From JAVBOF01 sp031550915 (GTDB lineage: Bacteria > Bacillota > Clostridia > Christensenellales > MGBC116941): a stretch of 23,414 bases of DNA. Both the position numbers and the translations under genes were made by a program. Shown here piece after piece: positions 1 to 7,966 of the stretch. The notes below the pieces were generated by a model. The model was not told the DNA's origin, made no database searches, and worked only from the letters and a program-made list of their open reading frames with translations. Location of the stretch: the NCBI GenBank assembly GCA_031550915.1, contig JAVBOF010000044.1, forward strand, positions 1 to 23,414. The letters are read 5' to 3'. The first letter of the stretch is position 1; every line of letters begins with the position of its first letter.

Positions 1-16
1 AACCATACATGGGATT

Positions 17-2554
17 CTAGATCGGATATTTTATGCTGTATTCGCTTATGCCGAGTTTATACTTTTTTGCCGAAACGGGCTTTTGATAGACGGTGTCAAC
101 ATCGTTTGCCCGCGCTTTAATAAGCAACGTATAGCTTCCCGCGGGTAAAGACGCGGACTCAAATTTTACCGTACCTTCGGCGGCTTTTGGAACTTCCTGC
201 TTTAAGAACGTAAAGCCGGCGCCATCGACGATAGAAACGTCGGCAGCAGCGGGGCGGTTAAAGGTATAAGAGACGGTGAATTCCGGCTGCCTTTTGTTTA
301 CCGGATCAGGAATACTTACAGATGTCACCTGAAGGACCCTTGAAGCAAAATTGAAGCTCTTCGTCAGCGTGTATACTTCCTGCGAGCCATGTAAATTCAT
401 CACCAAACGGGCTGTAAAGGTATCGTTTGCGCCGTCGGCACCGGAATTCCAGTTCCATGTGTTTTTACCTCTTGTTATCGGCAGGGATTCCGGTGTTTTT
501 CTTGTGGTAACGCCGTTGCGGGTGACGTACAGATCGCCGTTACAGACATAGTTTGAATTGAACGTCAGAGAATATTTTATATTGTCTACATCCGTTTCGA
601 TATACGCCACATCCATACCGGGATCCCCGTTTGGAGGATTCAACGTAGCTTGGAGTTTCTTTGTTATACTGCCGTTAGGCGTAACAACCTGCAGATACAA
701 GGTGCATTTTTCATTGAAATAGCCCGAAGCGTCTGTAATCTTCAATTCCAGGTTTTGCTGTCCGGCCGGCACGTTTGCATAACTGTCCCGAACCACGGTA
801 TTACCCTTGGAATCCAGCAGGCTCGCCCTGATGAAGCTTGCAGATGCGCTAAGGCTATAGTTCAGCTCAAGGCTCTCATACTCGGAGTAACACTGTGGGT
901 TTAATATAGCGCAAGAGGTAAGGATGTTCGTAAAATTATTTATGACGTTCAAAGATTTTTCCGTATATGGGAAAGCGACGCCGTTTCTGGCGTATTGCGC
1001 GGCTACGTAATAGGTGCCGGACGGCACATAATCGCCGTTATCGTCGGTCCCGTCCCAGTAATAAGAATTTGTACATTCGTAAGTAAAAGGATAGGAAGTT
1101 ACCTTGACGCCCGGCCTTGCTGGATCGTTCTTTGCAAGCGTCTTTATCTTTGTTCCCGAAGTATTTTTGATATAACAATTGATATCAAGAGGGAGGCTGC
1201 TCTCCGCGTACCCAACATCTATACGGAATTCCTTGTTGTTTTCGATGGCAAAAACGGCCGGTGTTCCGGCCGACGGAAAATTAAGGCTGGCAACCTCAGG
1301 TGCGGAAGACTGATTAGCCTTTATCTCAAAAAGGATCATGCCGTCACTCTGATTTGGGTCGGTTCTAAATAATTGTGCGATGTATTTGCCTTCAGGCAAG
1401 CCAGCGATATTGAATTCCTTGTAGACCGACAAAGAACTACCATCTGTCATCTGATAAATAACGTCATTATCGTAAGCATAATCTCCGCCAATGTTTATGA
1501 GCCTTGCTAAATATATATTCAGCGTCTCCGGGCGGTTCAATTTTACGGTTACGCCCAATCGTGTATCGCTAGTAGACAACGAGGTTTTGTTAAGATAGAA
1601 TTCCTTTACGGCGTTTTGTAAAGCGCCAGCCTTATTATATTGTGCAATCGGAAAACCATCGTTTTCGGGATAGACCTGCGCCTTGGATAAATGGGAATTT
1701 GTATAAGTCCATGAATAAGCTTCGTGCAGGGTTACTTCGCCATCGAAATTTGCATCCGCCTGAAAATATTTCTCGCTTCCGGTCCCGCCGATCCCCTGGA
1801 CGAAGGATTGGGTAAATATACTGAGAGAATCGTTACTACCCCAGGAAACCTCGTTTCCGGCGCTGGCCGTTATAACCTTGTAAGGCGATTCCATCAAATT
1901 ACCTTTTGCGCCGAATCCCGATGGGGCTTCTTTAAAAGGCACTATAAGGCCTTCTTCAAAGTTATCTTCCGTATCAGTCCCTGTGAATCTTTTGCCGACT
2001 ATGCCGCCTGAAAAGCAGCAGTCCAGTATAACCACCTTTGTTCCTTGGATACTGTCAAGGTCCGTCTTGAGCTCGGATGTTTTGTATTCCTTATCCAATG
2101 CATTTTGCCCAGGGTCTTTATTTGTTGTCTTCATGTAGCATGATCCGTCGGCAGCTTGTCCGCCATGACCGGAAAAATAAAAATAGAAGACGTCATTGGG
2201 ATTAGCCACTGTGGCTGTTTGGTTTAAAAGCCCTTGTATCTCTGCTTCTCCTTTATCATGCCCCTTAATAATACTGCTAAAGGCAATATCCCTATTAGCC
2301 CCAAACCTTGCCTTAGAAAGAACTGCTGCAACGGCGTTGGCGTCGTTCCGCGGCGCATCTCCCAAACCATTATCCCCGCAGCCGATTATTACAGCGCGGT
2401 ATACGGGTGTTGCGGCTAGGCTTTCGCTTGGAGCAAACGCCATAAGTAAGCTGGCAAACATAAAAACAGCCAAGGCAAAAGTAATAAGCCTTGGACTGAT
2501 TCGTTTGATTGCTGAAGCTGATGTCAAATAGAAAGTCATAAAATTATTCCGCAT
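17..2554 (-). CDS. Secreted caspase-fold (peptidase C14) protein with C-terminal Ig/FlgD-like modules
   Basis: About 845 residues. I place the start at the ATG at 2554, which has a GGGGGAAG ribosome binding site; an in-frame TTG 27 bases upstream has none. Residues 1-48 form a long signal peptide (basic stretch, hydrophobic core, then SLAA), so the protein is probably exported. Residues 50-260 show the caspase/metacaspase fold: a strand ending VIIGCGD, the catalytic-His motif FSGHGGQ (His about 130) and VVILDCCFSGG with the nucleophile Cys about 180. A DANFDGEVTLHEAY segment near residue 270 looks like a single EF-hand/dockerin-type calcium loop. The rest is beta-rich, including YYWDGTDDNGDYVPSGTYY, a FlgD-Ig-like motif. 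Caspase-fold peptidases usually cut after Arg/Lys or Asp; the substrate here is unknown. It is transcribed alone from the promoter at 2601-2629. The family call is firm; role, processing and calcium dependence are inferred. Confidence 0.88.
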   Translation of the reverse strand: MRNNFMTFYLTSASAIKRISPRLITFALAVFMFASLLMAFAPSESLAATPVYRAVIIGCGDNGLGDAPRNDANAVAAVLSKARFGANRDIAFSSIIKGHDKGEAEIQGLLNQTATVANPNDVFYFYFSGHGGQAADGSCYMKTTNKDPGQNALDKEYKTSELKTDLDSIQGTKVVILDCCFSGGIVGKRFTGTDTEDNFEEGLIVPFKEAPSGFGAKGNLMESPYKVITASAGNEVSWGSNDSLSIFTQSFVQGIGGTGSEKYFQADANFDGEVTLHEAYSWTYTNSHLSKAQVYPENDGFPIAQYNKAGALQNAVKEFYLNKTSLSTSDTRLGVTVKLNRPETLNIYLARLINIGGDYAYDNDVIYQMTDGSSLSVYKEFNIAGLPEGKYIAQLFRTDPNQSDGMILFEIKANQSSAPEVASLNFPSAGTPAVFAIENNKEFRIDVGYAESSLPLDINCYIKNTSGTKIKTLAKNDPARPGVKVTSYPFTYECTNSYYWDGTDDNGDYVPSGTYYVAAQYARNGVAFPYTEKSLNVINNFTNILTSCAILNPQCYSEYESLELNYSLSASASFIRASLLDSKGNTVVRDSYANVPAGQQNLELKITDASGYFNEKCTLYLQVVTPNGSITKKLQATLNPPNGDPGMDVAYIETDVDNIKYSLTFNSNYVCNGDLYVTRNGVTTRKTPESLPITRGKNTWNWNSGADGANDTFTARLVMNLHGSQEVYTLTKSFNFASRVLQVTSVSIPDPVNKRQPEFTVSYTFNRPAAADVSIVDGAGFTFLKQEVPKAAEGTVKFESASLPAGSYTLLIKARANDVDTVYQKPVSAKKYKLGISEYSIKYPI

Positions 2555-2600
2555 CTTCTGCTTCCCCCAAACCGTAATCAAACACTATTATCAATGAAGC

Positions 2601-2629
2601 ATTATAGCATTTTTTGGGGTAAAAGTCAA
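2601..2629 (-). promoter_or_regulatory. Sigma-A promoter of the caspase-fold gene
   Basis: On the minus strand, -35 TTGACT (2624-2629) and -10 TATAAT (2601-2606) are separated by 17 bases, and a TGC precedes the -10 (extended -10). The expected RNA start, about 2594, leaves a leader of some 40 bases before the ATG at 2554. Confidence 0.75.
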
Positions 2630-2652
2630 TTCAATGCAGAAGCTGAAAACCG

Positions 2653-3513
2653 TCAAACCTTCTGAAGAAGGCTTTCTGTGACATTCCATAGACGCGTTAC
2701 ATTATTTGCCTTTGATGTGTATTTGCTCCTTTTCCATGGCTTGCATTCCTTCCAATATTCCGAATCGGACGATATGTCCTTTTGGAGAGCAAGATAGACA
2801 ATGGTTTCGGCGCCTTTTTCTGCAGGTATGCCCGCGTTAGCGCGCATCCGCCAAACCATGCCTGAAAGTCCGCCGCCTTGTTTTACGCCGATTTCTGTGC
2901 TTACAAGGCCGGGGTCCACGGCATATGCCCGTAGCCCTATCTTAGTATAACGCTCGTTGAAGGCGCGAGTAAAAAGAACATTTGCGAGCTTTGATTGCTT
3001 ATATGCGAGTAACCCTACATAAAGCCCCCTCATCTGCATATTGCGCCAGAATATGCCCATCTTTTTATGCGAATCAGAACTGGTGGAGATGACCCTGGCA
3101 TCTGTTGAGGCTATCAGCAAAGGAAGCATGAGCTTTGTTAAAAGGCATCCGGCAAGATAATTGACCTGAAATTGTGTCTCGAGGCCGTCGATGGTTTCTT
3201 TGCGTTGGTGGGTAAAGATACCGGCATTATTTATCAACACGTCCAGATGATCATATCCGCGCGAAATGAGGGTTGATTTGATCTCTTGCGCAAGCCGGGT
3301 GATGCTGCCTAATTCGGAAAAATCCGCTTTTAGATATATGATATCTCCTTCCGGAAACTGCGATAATATCTTTTCTGCCGCAGCTTCGCACCTTTGTTCG
3401 TTCCTCCCTGTGGCTATAACGAAGCAGCCTTCGCCGCAAAGCGCTTTTGCCGCTTCCATGCCTATACCGGATGTTGCACCGGTTATAACAACTGTTTTCT
3501 TTTCTATAGACAT
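2653..3513 (-). CDS. Short-chain dehydrogenase/reductase (retinol-dehydrogenase-like SDR)
   Basis: 286 residues from the ATG at 3513, chosen because it has a GAGGAGTG ribosome binding site; an in-frame extension upstream would overlap the preceding gene. Classical SDR features are visible: the nucleotide-binding glycine motif TGATSGIG (residues 11-18), NNAG (95-98), the active-site serine region STSS (about 145), the catalytic YKQSK (Tyr171, Lys175) and the DPG motif (about 200-202) that shapes the cofactor pocket. The basic residues in GRNEQR after the second strand suggest NADP(H). The overall pattern resembles the retinol dehydrogenase/WW-domain oxidoreductase-like group, which reduces or oxidises alcohols and carbonyls. 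It lies 31 bases after another SDR gene on the same strand and is probably co-transcribed with it. The substrate cannot be deduced. Confidence 0.9.
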   Translation of the reverse strand: MSIEKKTVVITGATSGIGMEAAKALCGEGCFVIATGRNEQRCEAAAEKILSQFPEGDIIYLKADFSELGSITRLAQEIKSTLISRGYDHLDVLINNAGIFTHQRKETIDGLETQFQVNYLAGCLLTKLMLPLLIASTDARVISTSSDSHKKMGIFWRNMQMRGLYVGLLAYKQSKLANVLFTRAFNERYTKIGLRAYAVDPGLVSTEIGVKQGGGLSGMVWRMRANAGIPAEKGAETIVYLALQKDISSDSEYWKECKPWKRSKYTSKANNVTRLWNVTESLLQKV

Positions 3514-3544
3514 AATTCGACACTCCTCACATATGCTGTAGATT

Positions 3545-4351
3545 TCATTGTGATGCCACTGCAAGTAGCTTTTCGGCGCGCCGCCACCGCTTCATTACAA
3601 CTTGTGCTACCATTTTTCTTGGGGCAAGACTTCCAAGGATACGAAGGAACATACTTGCAGCACCGGGGATATAGACGTTTTTCCCTTTTAGCGCCATATC
3701 CAATGACTTTTTCGCGACCTTATCCGTCGGAACAGTAGTGGCTCTGCCCCAAAAACCCTGAGCGTCTATCTTTTCGCTGGAATCGGATGTAGTGCGCAAT
3801 CCGCTCGGACAGACGCATGTTACGGAATCCCCGGCAGAACGTATCTCTTCATGCAAGGCGATCGAAAAATCGAGCAGCAGCCTTTTGGACGCAGCGTAGG
3901 TTGCTTTAAGCGGCATAGGGTAGAAAGCGGCAAGGCTGGATATATTGATAATACGTTGCGCCCTATCGTTTGCCTTTCTTTCGAGAGCGTACTTTGTGAA
4001 CTCCAGCGCAGCCACAGAGTTTATGCTGACCATATTGCGAACCTGTGCTCCGGTCCTTTCGCAAAACGCGCCTTCGAAATCTACTCCAGCGACGTTTATA
4101 AGGCTCCAGATCCGTAGATTTTTCTCATCGATCCATGCAAAGAATTCCTTGATAGATTCCTGGTCAAGAAGATCGCATGCCTTGTGGTATACGTTGATCC
4201 CGTATAATGTTTCGGCTGCCTTTGCCACCTGCTCTAGCTTTTCTTCATCCATATCGGTTATAACCATATCATATCGCCTAGACGCACATTCCATAAAGAA
4301 TGCTTTGCCTAAACCGCCAGTTGCTCCTGTTAGACAGACTATAGATTTCAT
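3545..4351 (-). CDS. Short-chain dehydrogenase/reductase (DltE/ketoacyl-reductase-like SDR)
   Basis: 268 residues; the ATG at 4351 is preceded by AAGGAG. The N-terminal Rossmann motif TGATGGLG is at residues 8-15. The usual NNAG is NVAG here (86-89). The catalytic residues are present: Ser139 in NISS, Tyr152 and Lys156 in YAASK. An acidic TDMDEE stretch after the second strand favours NAD(H). It resembles the uncharacterised short-chain dehydrogenases annotated DltE-like or 3-ketoacyl-ACP-reductase-like. It is the first gene of a two-SDR operon. The two proteins differ clearly in sequence, so they are not a recent duplication. The substrate is unknown. Confidence 0.9.
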   Translation of the reverse strand: MKSIVCLTGATGGLGKAFFMECASRRYDMVITDMDEEKLEQVAKAAETLYGINVYHKACDLLDQESIKEFFAWIDEKNLRIWSLINVAGVDFEGAFCERTGAQVRNMVSINSVAALEFTKYALERKANDRAQRIINISSLAAFYPMPLKATYAASKRLLLDFSIALHEEIRSAGDSVTCVCPSGLRTTSDSSEKIDAQGFWGRATTVPTDKVAKKSLDMALKGKNVYIPGAASMFLRILGSLAPRKMVAQVVMKRWRRAEKLLAVASQ

Positions 4352-4723
4352 GTTAATACTCCTTATCGTTTATTATTGGGTATATTGTAATGTATTATAC
4401 TTGGCAAAAAAATATATCCTTTAGATTTCGCTTTGATCCGAAAAACACGAGATCACAAATCATTATACCCCTTGTCATCAATCTACGCAATCTTAACATC
4501 CCCTTTTCTCTAAATAAATATTCGTAGTAGTTCAGCATACCAACTATCTGTACCAAAAGATCACCTTCCATCGTTTCCACCGCCTTAACGCTTATAATTC
4601 TTTTCGTTTGACAGTATAATATCACACAGTATCATATAATGCAATATACTAAATAAAATTTTTATGCCTTTTTTTTTCTTGCATTAAAAATACGATTATG
4701 TTAATATTTTATTTGCATCTCAG
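4352..4723. other. Intergenic region before the SDR operon and tRNA-Leu
   Basis: A+T-rich spacer. On the minus strand a TATAAT (4394-4399) lies about 45 bases before the SDR operon start and is a plausible -10, but no good -35 is spaced from it. An open frame of 76 codons on the minus strand (4395-4625, GTG start) has no convincing ribosome binding site and no recognisable domain; I do not call it a gene. The right end holds the tRNA promoter. Confidence 0.5.
4679..4707 (+). promoter_or_regulatory. Promoter of tRNA-Leu
   Basis: -35-like TTGCAT (4679-4684), a 17-base spacer and -10-like TAATAT (4702-4707), preceded by TG in the extended -10 position. It ends 16 bases before the first base of the mature tRNA. 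Confidence 0.55.
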
Positions 4724-4810
4724 GCCGGTGTGATGGAATTGGCAGACGTGATGGACTCAAAATCCATTGTTGGCAACAACGTGCCGGTTCGAGTCCGGCC
4801 ACCGGCACCA
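4724..4810 (+). tRNA. tRNA-Leu (anticodon CAA)
   Basis: 87 bases including an encoded CCA. The acceptor arms GCCGGTG (4724-4730) and CACCGGC (4800-4806) pair perfectly and are followed by A-CCA. The anticodon stem ATGGA/TCCAT encloses the loop CTCAAAA, giving anticodon CAA, which reads UUG leucine codons. A long variable arm (class II tRNA, GTTG-GC-AACAAC) and a TTCGAGT T-loop are present. It is transcribed alone, with its own promoter and terminator. Confidence 0.96.
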
Positions 4811-4828
4811 GTTGATGTTCATAAGGAC

Positions 4829-4866
4829 ACAAAAACAGGTTAGCAATTTTGCTATCCTGTTTTTGT
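4829..4866 (+). terminator. Rho-independent terminator after tRNA-Leu
   Basis: Arms ACAAAAACAGG (4829-4839) and CCTGTTTTTGT (4856-4866) pair perfectly, with an inner TAGCAA/TTGCTA stem. The T-run lies within the distal arm. Confidence 0.85.
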
Positions 4867-4968
4867 TAGTGGTCGGAATGCTATATGATATAAATAAAAT
4901 AAAATCATGCCTTTGAAGATAGGGAACGAACTGTATTCAAATACGCTGCTTTGGGGAGAAGTAAGAAT

Positions 4969-5528
4969 ATGACATTAGAGACAGACCGGCTTATGCTTAT
5001 ACCGCTTACTTATGCAGATGCTGAAACAGCCTAACAAAGTTGGACAGGTGATACGGAAGTTGCACGATACGTTAGTTGGCTGCCGCACCACTCTATTGAT
5101 GATACGATAGAATGGCTGGAGGAGATCGAATGGAAGTATGATTACGAAGGCGATTTCATCTCAAATAACAACTATGTATGGGGCTTCGTTATGAAAGAAA
5201 CACATGAGCTTTTCGGTTCCGGCGGGCTTATTTGGGAAGAAAGCTATCGTCTATTCCAAATAGGATACAATATCAAAAAATCACATTGGAATCATGGATA
5301 TACAACCGAAGCGATGAGCGCCATTCTCAAATTTGAGTACACGGACCTTAGTATAAAGAGAATTGCCGGTGGTCACGCAAAAGAGAACCTTGCTTCTGAA
5401 AAGGTACTCAAGAAACTTGGGTTGTTTAAGACAGGGATGATATTACGCCTCATATCAACGGCGCTCGGCATTTCGATAGCCGGGCGTATTTTTTGGATCT
5501 GGATGCATTGTATAAGCGTTCTAAGTAA
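4969..5528 (+). pseudogene. GNAT-family N-acetyltransferase, disrupted by a stop and a frameshift
   Basis: Reading from the ATG at 4969 (MTLETDRL, the classic RimJ/RimL-type start; weak GGGGAGA upstream) gives a GNAT acetyltransferase with two lesions. Codon 22 is TAA (5032-5034), after which the same frame continues as GNAT sequence: WTGDTEVARYVSW, then GGLIW, then the acetyl-CoA-binding region (IGYNI followed by WNHGYTTEA) and NLASEKVLKKLG. Near 5434-5437 the frame moves by one base. The expected C-terminus KTGDDI...INGARHFDSRAYFLD follows in the next frame and ends at TAA 5526-5528. Restoring one G to the GGG run would repair the frame. Intact, the gene would be about 186 codons, normal for this family. 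Either it is a recent pseudogene or the two lesions are assembly errors. Confidence 0.85.
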
Positions 5529-5726
5529 TCGAACTTATCATAGTATTCGCTCATTTGTGCCGTTAAGCCCATGCTGTCACCGATTTATCTTGCAAGAAAT
5601 GGTTTTGATGTACTGTCGATCCAAGATTTGAAAACTAAGCATATACGAAGGGATTAGCTTTTAAAATTGCCAGACTATATTCATTATGATACAATTATGA
5701 AAATTTCGAACGATTGGAAGAGAACT

Positions 5727-6209
5727 ATGAATAACGAAAACTATCTCCTGATAAAATTCGATAATGAAAACGACGCACTTTCTGCTATAAAATTACTTGA
5801 TTCCCAACATTCGATAAGGCATCATAAAGGGATCGTTTGCAGCGCTATCCTGAAGAAAGACGCGGATAGCAATGTAGAAGTTTTGGATAAATACAGCGCC
5901 AAAAAAATACATGTTATAGATGACTTAAAAGGCGCTGATATAGATTCATCCGTAGCACTGGGCTCCTATACCTTCACGGAACTGGGTTCTTTGGATTGGG
6001 TTATATTGACCATTTCAGGGGCAATTAAAAGTATTGTTGCTGAAATAAAGGATTTTGTTATCGAAGAAAAATTTATACATGAAGCGAAGCGTCATTTAGA
6101 AGATAATAATATCGTTATAGTCGCCCATGCAGTTGAAGAAGATTGTACGATAATCGATAAACTAATGGCTGATTGTAACGGGGAGATCACAAGAACCCCC
6201 GTATCCTGA
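5727..6209 (+). CDS. DUF1269-like small protein
   Basis: 160 residues from the ATG at 5727, preceded by GGAAGAG; in-frame starts at 5667 (TTG) and 5697 lack a ribosome binding site. The N-terminus (NYLLIKFDNENDALSAI followed by VCSAILKKDADSNVEVLD) matches the ferredoxin-like N-terminal half of DUF1269 proteins, which track a helix of the EEKAEEAL type and then an AVV-type strand. The C-terminus (IVIVAHAVEEDC ... CNGEITRTPVS) matches their ending, of the type GGEVLRTSLS. The glycine-rich hydrophobic segment normal for the family is replaced by a short, weakly hydrophobic stretch (SLDWVILTISGAIKSIV). Function unknown. It is single-gene, with a strong terminator 66 bases downstream. Confidence 0.65.
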   Translation: MNNENYLLIKFDNENDALSAIKLLDSQHSIRHHKGIVCSAILKKDADSNVEVLDKYSAKKIHVIDDLKGADIDSSVALGSYTFTELGSLDWVILTISGAIKSIVAEIKDFVIEEKFIHEAKRHLEDNNIVIVAHAVEEDCTIIDKLMADCNGEITRTPVS

Positions 6210-6516
6210 ACCAATAAATAACGCTAATATCATGTTTTCTTGAACCATTGAATGACTATATCGCGAGTATTATTTATCCGCCTGTTGACGATTACCAGGC
6301 GGATATTTTTGTACATTTAGTACATCGTTCTAAATCAATAAGCATGCAGCGATACTTACATTTTACTTGGTATAAGTGCGGTTTGTCTCGGCATTGTGGC
6401 GTTAAACGAACGGGTAAATAAGTGTCTATACCCGTTACATGCTAAGATCGAAGTGTAAGTAGACTGTTTATAATATTAATTGCCATTTTATAGACGGACA
6501 CACCGCTGGCTTTTGC
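6210..6516. other. Intergenic region with terminator and nested inverted repeats
   Basis: After the terminator at 6275-6311, no gene is visible. Two nested inverted repeats are present: an outer pair at 6354-6363 and 6451-6460 (10 pairs, one G-T) and an inner pair AACGGGTA/TACCCGTT at 6409-6416 and 6429-6436. They could fold as one structure of about 107 bases, but no promoter or known RNA family was recognised. Confidence 0.4.
6275..6311 (+). terminator. Rho-independent terminator of the DUF1269-like gene
   Basis: Perfect 10-bp stem TATCCGCCTG (6275-6284) / CAGGCGGATA (6296-6305), 11-base loop, followed by TTTTTG. Confidence 0.88.
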
Positions 6517-7293
6517 TTAATGAATAATCTTTTTGGCTACAACGACAAGCCTGTTATCCTTCTGCGAATATTCACAGGTGGATAAACTGATGAGTTTATC
6601 GCCGTAATGTGCAGTAGATCCTGTGTCATAAAAAGAAAGTTCCTTACACCTTTGTATATACCCGTCAAATTCTTCTTCATCGGCCGCATCGCAGAACAAA
6701 TGGTATTGGAAATCAGCAGGGTTCACCTTAAATACCGCGATTATTTCATATGTTCCGAAGCCTGCGCGAGTATCAAAACGGATAATCGGGTGTTCAATGA
6801 AAAAGTTTTCGTTTTTGTACTTTTCCAGAGAGCCAAACACTTTTCCGCTTTTCATATGGTGGCCGTGGATGACGATGTTGTCGCTCTGCGGGTCAATCTC
6901 GCAGCTTTCGGAGGCGTATGGAACGCCGGAATCGCTATGTTGCTTGTCAAAACCTCGTTTAAGGTAGAAATCCGGGCGGCCAGGAGTTTGCATGACTGGA
7001 TAATCAACGCCTGTGCCATCAATGGTAATCCATCCGATCATATCTTGGTTCTGGGCAAACAAAAGTCCATATTGGTCATTGACTGTCCAATCCAATACGT
7101 GCGTTTCTACAGGCTTATCAAGCTTCTGTGCGGGTATATGTGTCGGCGCGGGCTGTTCAATCTGCATTGTTAAGCTTTTGAACTGTTCCTCGGTTTCCTG
7201 TTCGGCTGAAAAATAGCGCAAAAGCTGGTAACCTGAGAAAAGAAGGGTGATAGTAAATAATACAGTCAGGGTGATAGATAGAGGTTTCTCCAT
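6517..7293 (-). CDS. srtB: Class B sortase
   Basis: 258 residues from the ATG at 7293, chosen for its AAGGAG at 8-base spacing. Residues 4-28 are a signal anchor. The linker is followed by the class B sortase domain from about residue 75: MIGWITIDGTGVDYPVMQ, then the His motif NIVIHGHHM (catalytic His145/146), the Cys motif ISLSTCEYS (Cys240) and the Arg in DNRLVVV (Arg248). Sortase B enzymes cut a sorting signal near the C-terminus of an exported protein and attach it to cell-wall peptide or pilin. No protein in this window carries an LPxTG-, NPxTN- or SPxTG-like C-terminal signal, so substrates are elsewhere. The frame stays open for 47 codons upstream of the chosen start; see the finding on a possible longer form. 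Confidence 0.93.
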   Translation of the reverse strand: MEKPLSITLTVLFTITLLFSGYQLLRYFSAEQETEEQFKSLTMQIEQPAPTHIPAQKLDKPVETHVLDWTVNDQYGLLFAQNQDMIGWITIDGTGVDYPVMQTPGRPDFYLKRGFDKQHSDSGVPYASESCEIDPQSDNIVIHGHHMKSGKVFGSLEKYKNENFFIEHPIIRFDTRAGFGTYEIIAVFKVNPADFQYHLFCDAADEEEFDGYIQRCKELSFYDTGSTAHYGDKLISLSTCEYSQKDNRLVVVAKKIIH

Positions 7294-7966
7294 GGTCTGT
7301 CTCCTTAAGAAATATAAAGCTCCGGGTATGTCTTTCGCGAAACTAAATATATGAATTAAGCATTGTATGGATCCGCATATGAAGCATGCAAAGCCCGGAA
7401 ATAGCATATCGATCATCAATTCAGCATATACCAAACCTCCTCAAAGCCGGTGCTATTAGTTTTTCCGGGAAAAGTTCAATTAATATTGCAAAATCAGGGA
7501 AAATGTGATGAAGCATATACCTTTTTATAAAAGCATCATTCGAGTGATAATAAAAGGTTTGCGGTCTAAATTTGAATCATCACATTTGCTGTTTTTTACT
7601 AGAAAATCGGACGATGGATGCATATTAATCTTGCTTGGAAAACGCACTATTTGTACGCCTAATGATTGTCTTTTAATGAAAACTGAAGTTGCGAACAATT
7701 GTTTTTAGCCATCCGAGGGATAAACTATTACTATCGAATAAATGTAATTTTGATTGCCGCGATATTAATATTTTCGTCGTTAATAACGGGAGTATTTATG
7801 CTCGTCAGCTGGCAGTATTTGTGTTATACTAAATTAACACCACATTCATTTTGTAATATATTGAACAGAGCATATGCGTTGTATGGCTTACGGCACCATA
7901 TGGTTAAAAGCGATAGAAATCAAAGCATTATTTTGCCATATCAATAATTTTTTAAGGAGATTATTT
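7294..7966. other. Divergent intergenic region between sortase and Big2-CHAP genes
   Basis: Contains an unusual leader for the sortase gene (minus strand, Shine-Dalgarno TGAGGAGG at 7436-7443) and the promoter of the Big2-CHAP gene (7802-7830). Two short open frames on the plus strand, 7508-7708 and 7699-7947, have no clear ribosome binding site and no recognisable family. The second contains one hydrophobic segment. I do not call either a gene. Confidence 0.45.
7802..7830 (+). promoter_or_regulatory. Promoter of the Big2-CHAP gene
   Basis: -10 TATACT (7825-7830) with the extended element TGT directly before it; a weak -35 TCGTCA (7802-7807) at 17-base spacing. It leaves a leader of about 130 bases before the ATG at 7967. 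Confidence 0.45.

Noticed and set aside
4395..4625. 76-codon open frame on the minus strand
   Set aside because: GTG start without a ribosome binding site, no recognisable domain, and its 3' end covers the probable promoter of the SDR operon.
7508..7947. Two short plus-strand frames upstream of the Big2-CHAP gene
   Set aside because: No convincing ribosome binding sites or family resemblance; the second runs through the probable promoter at 7802-7830.
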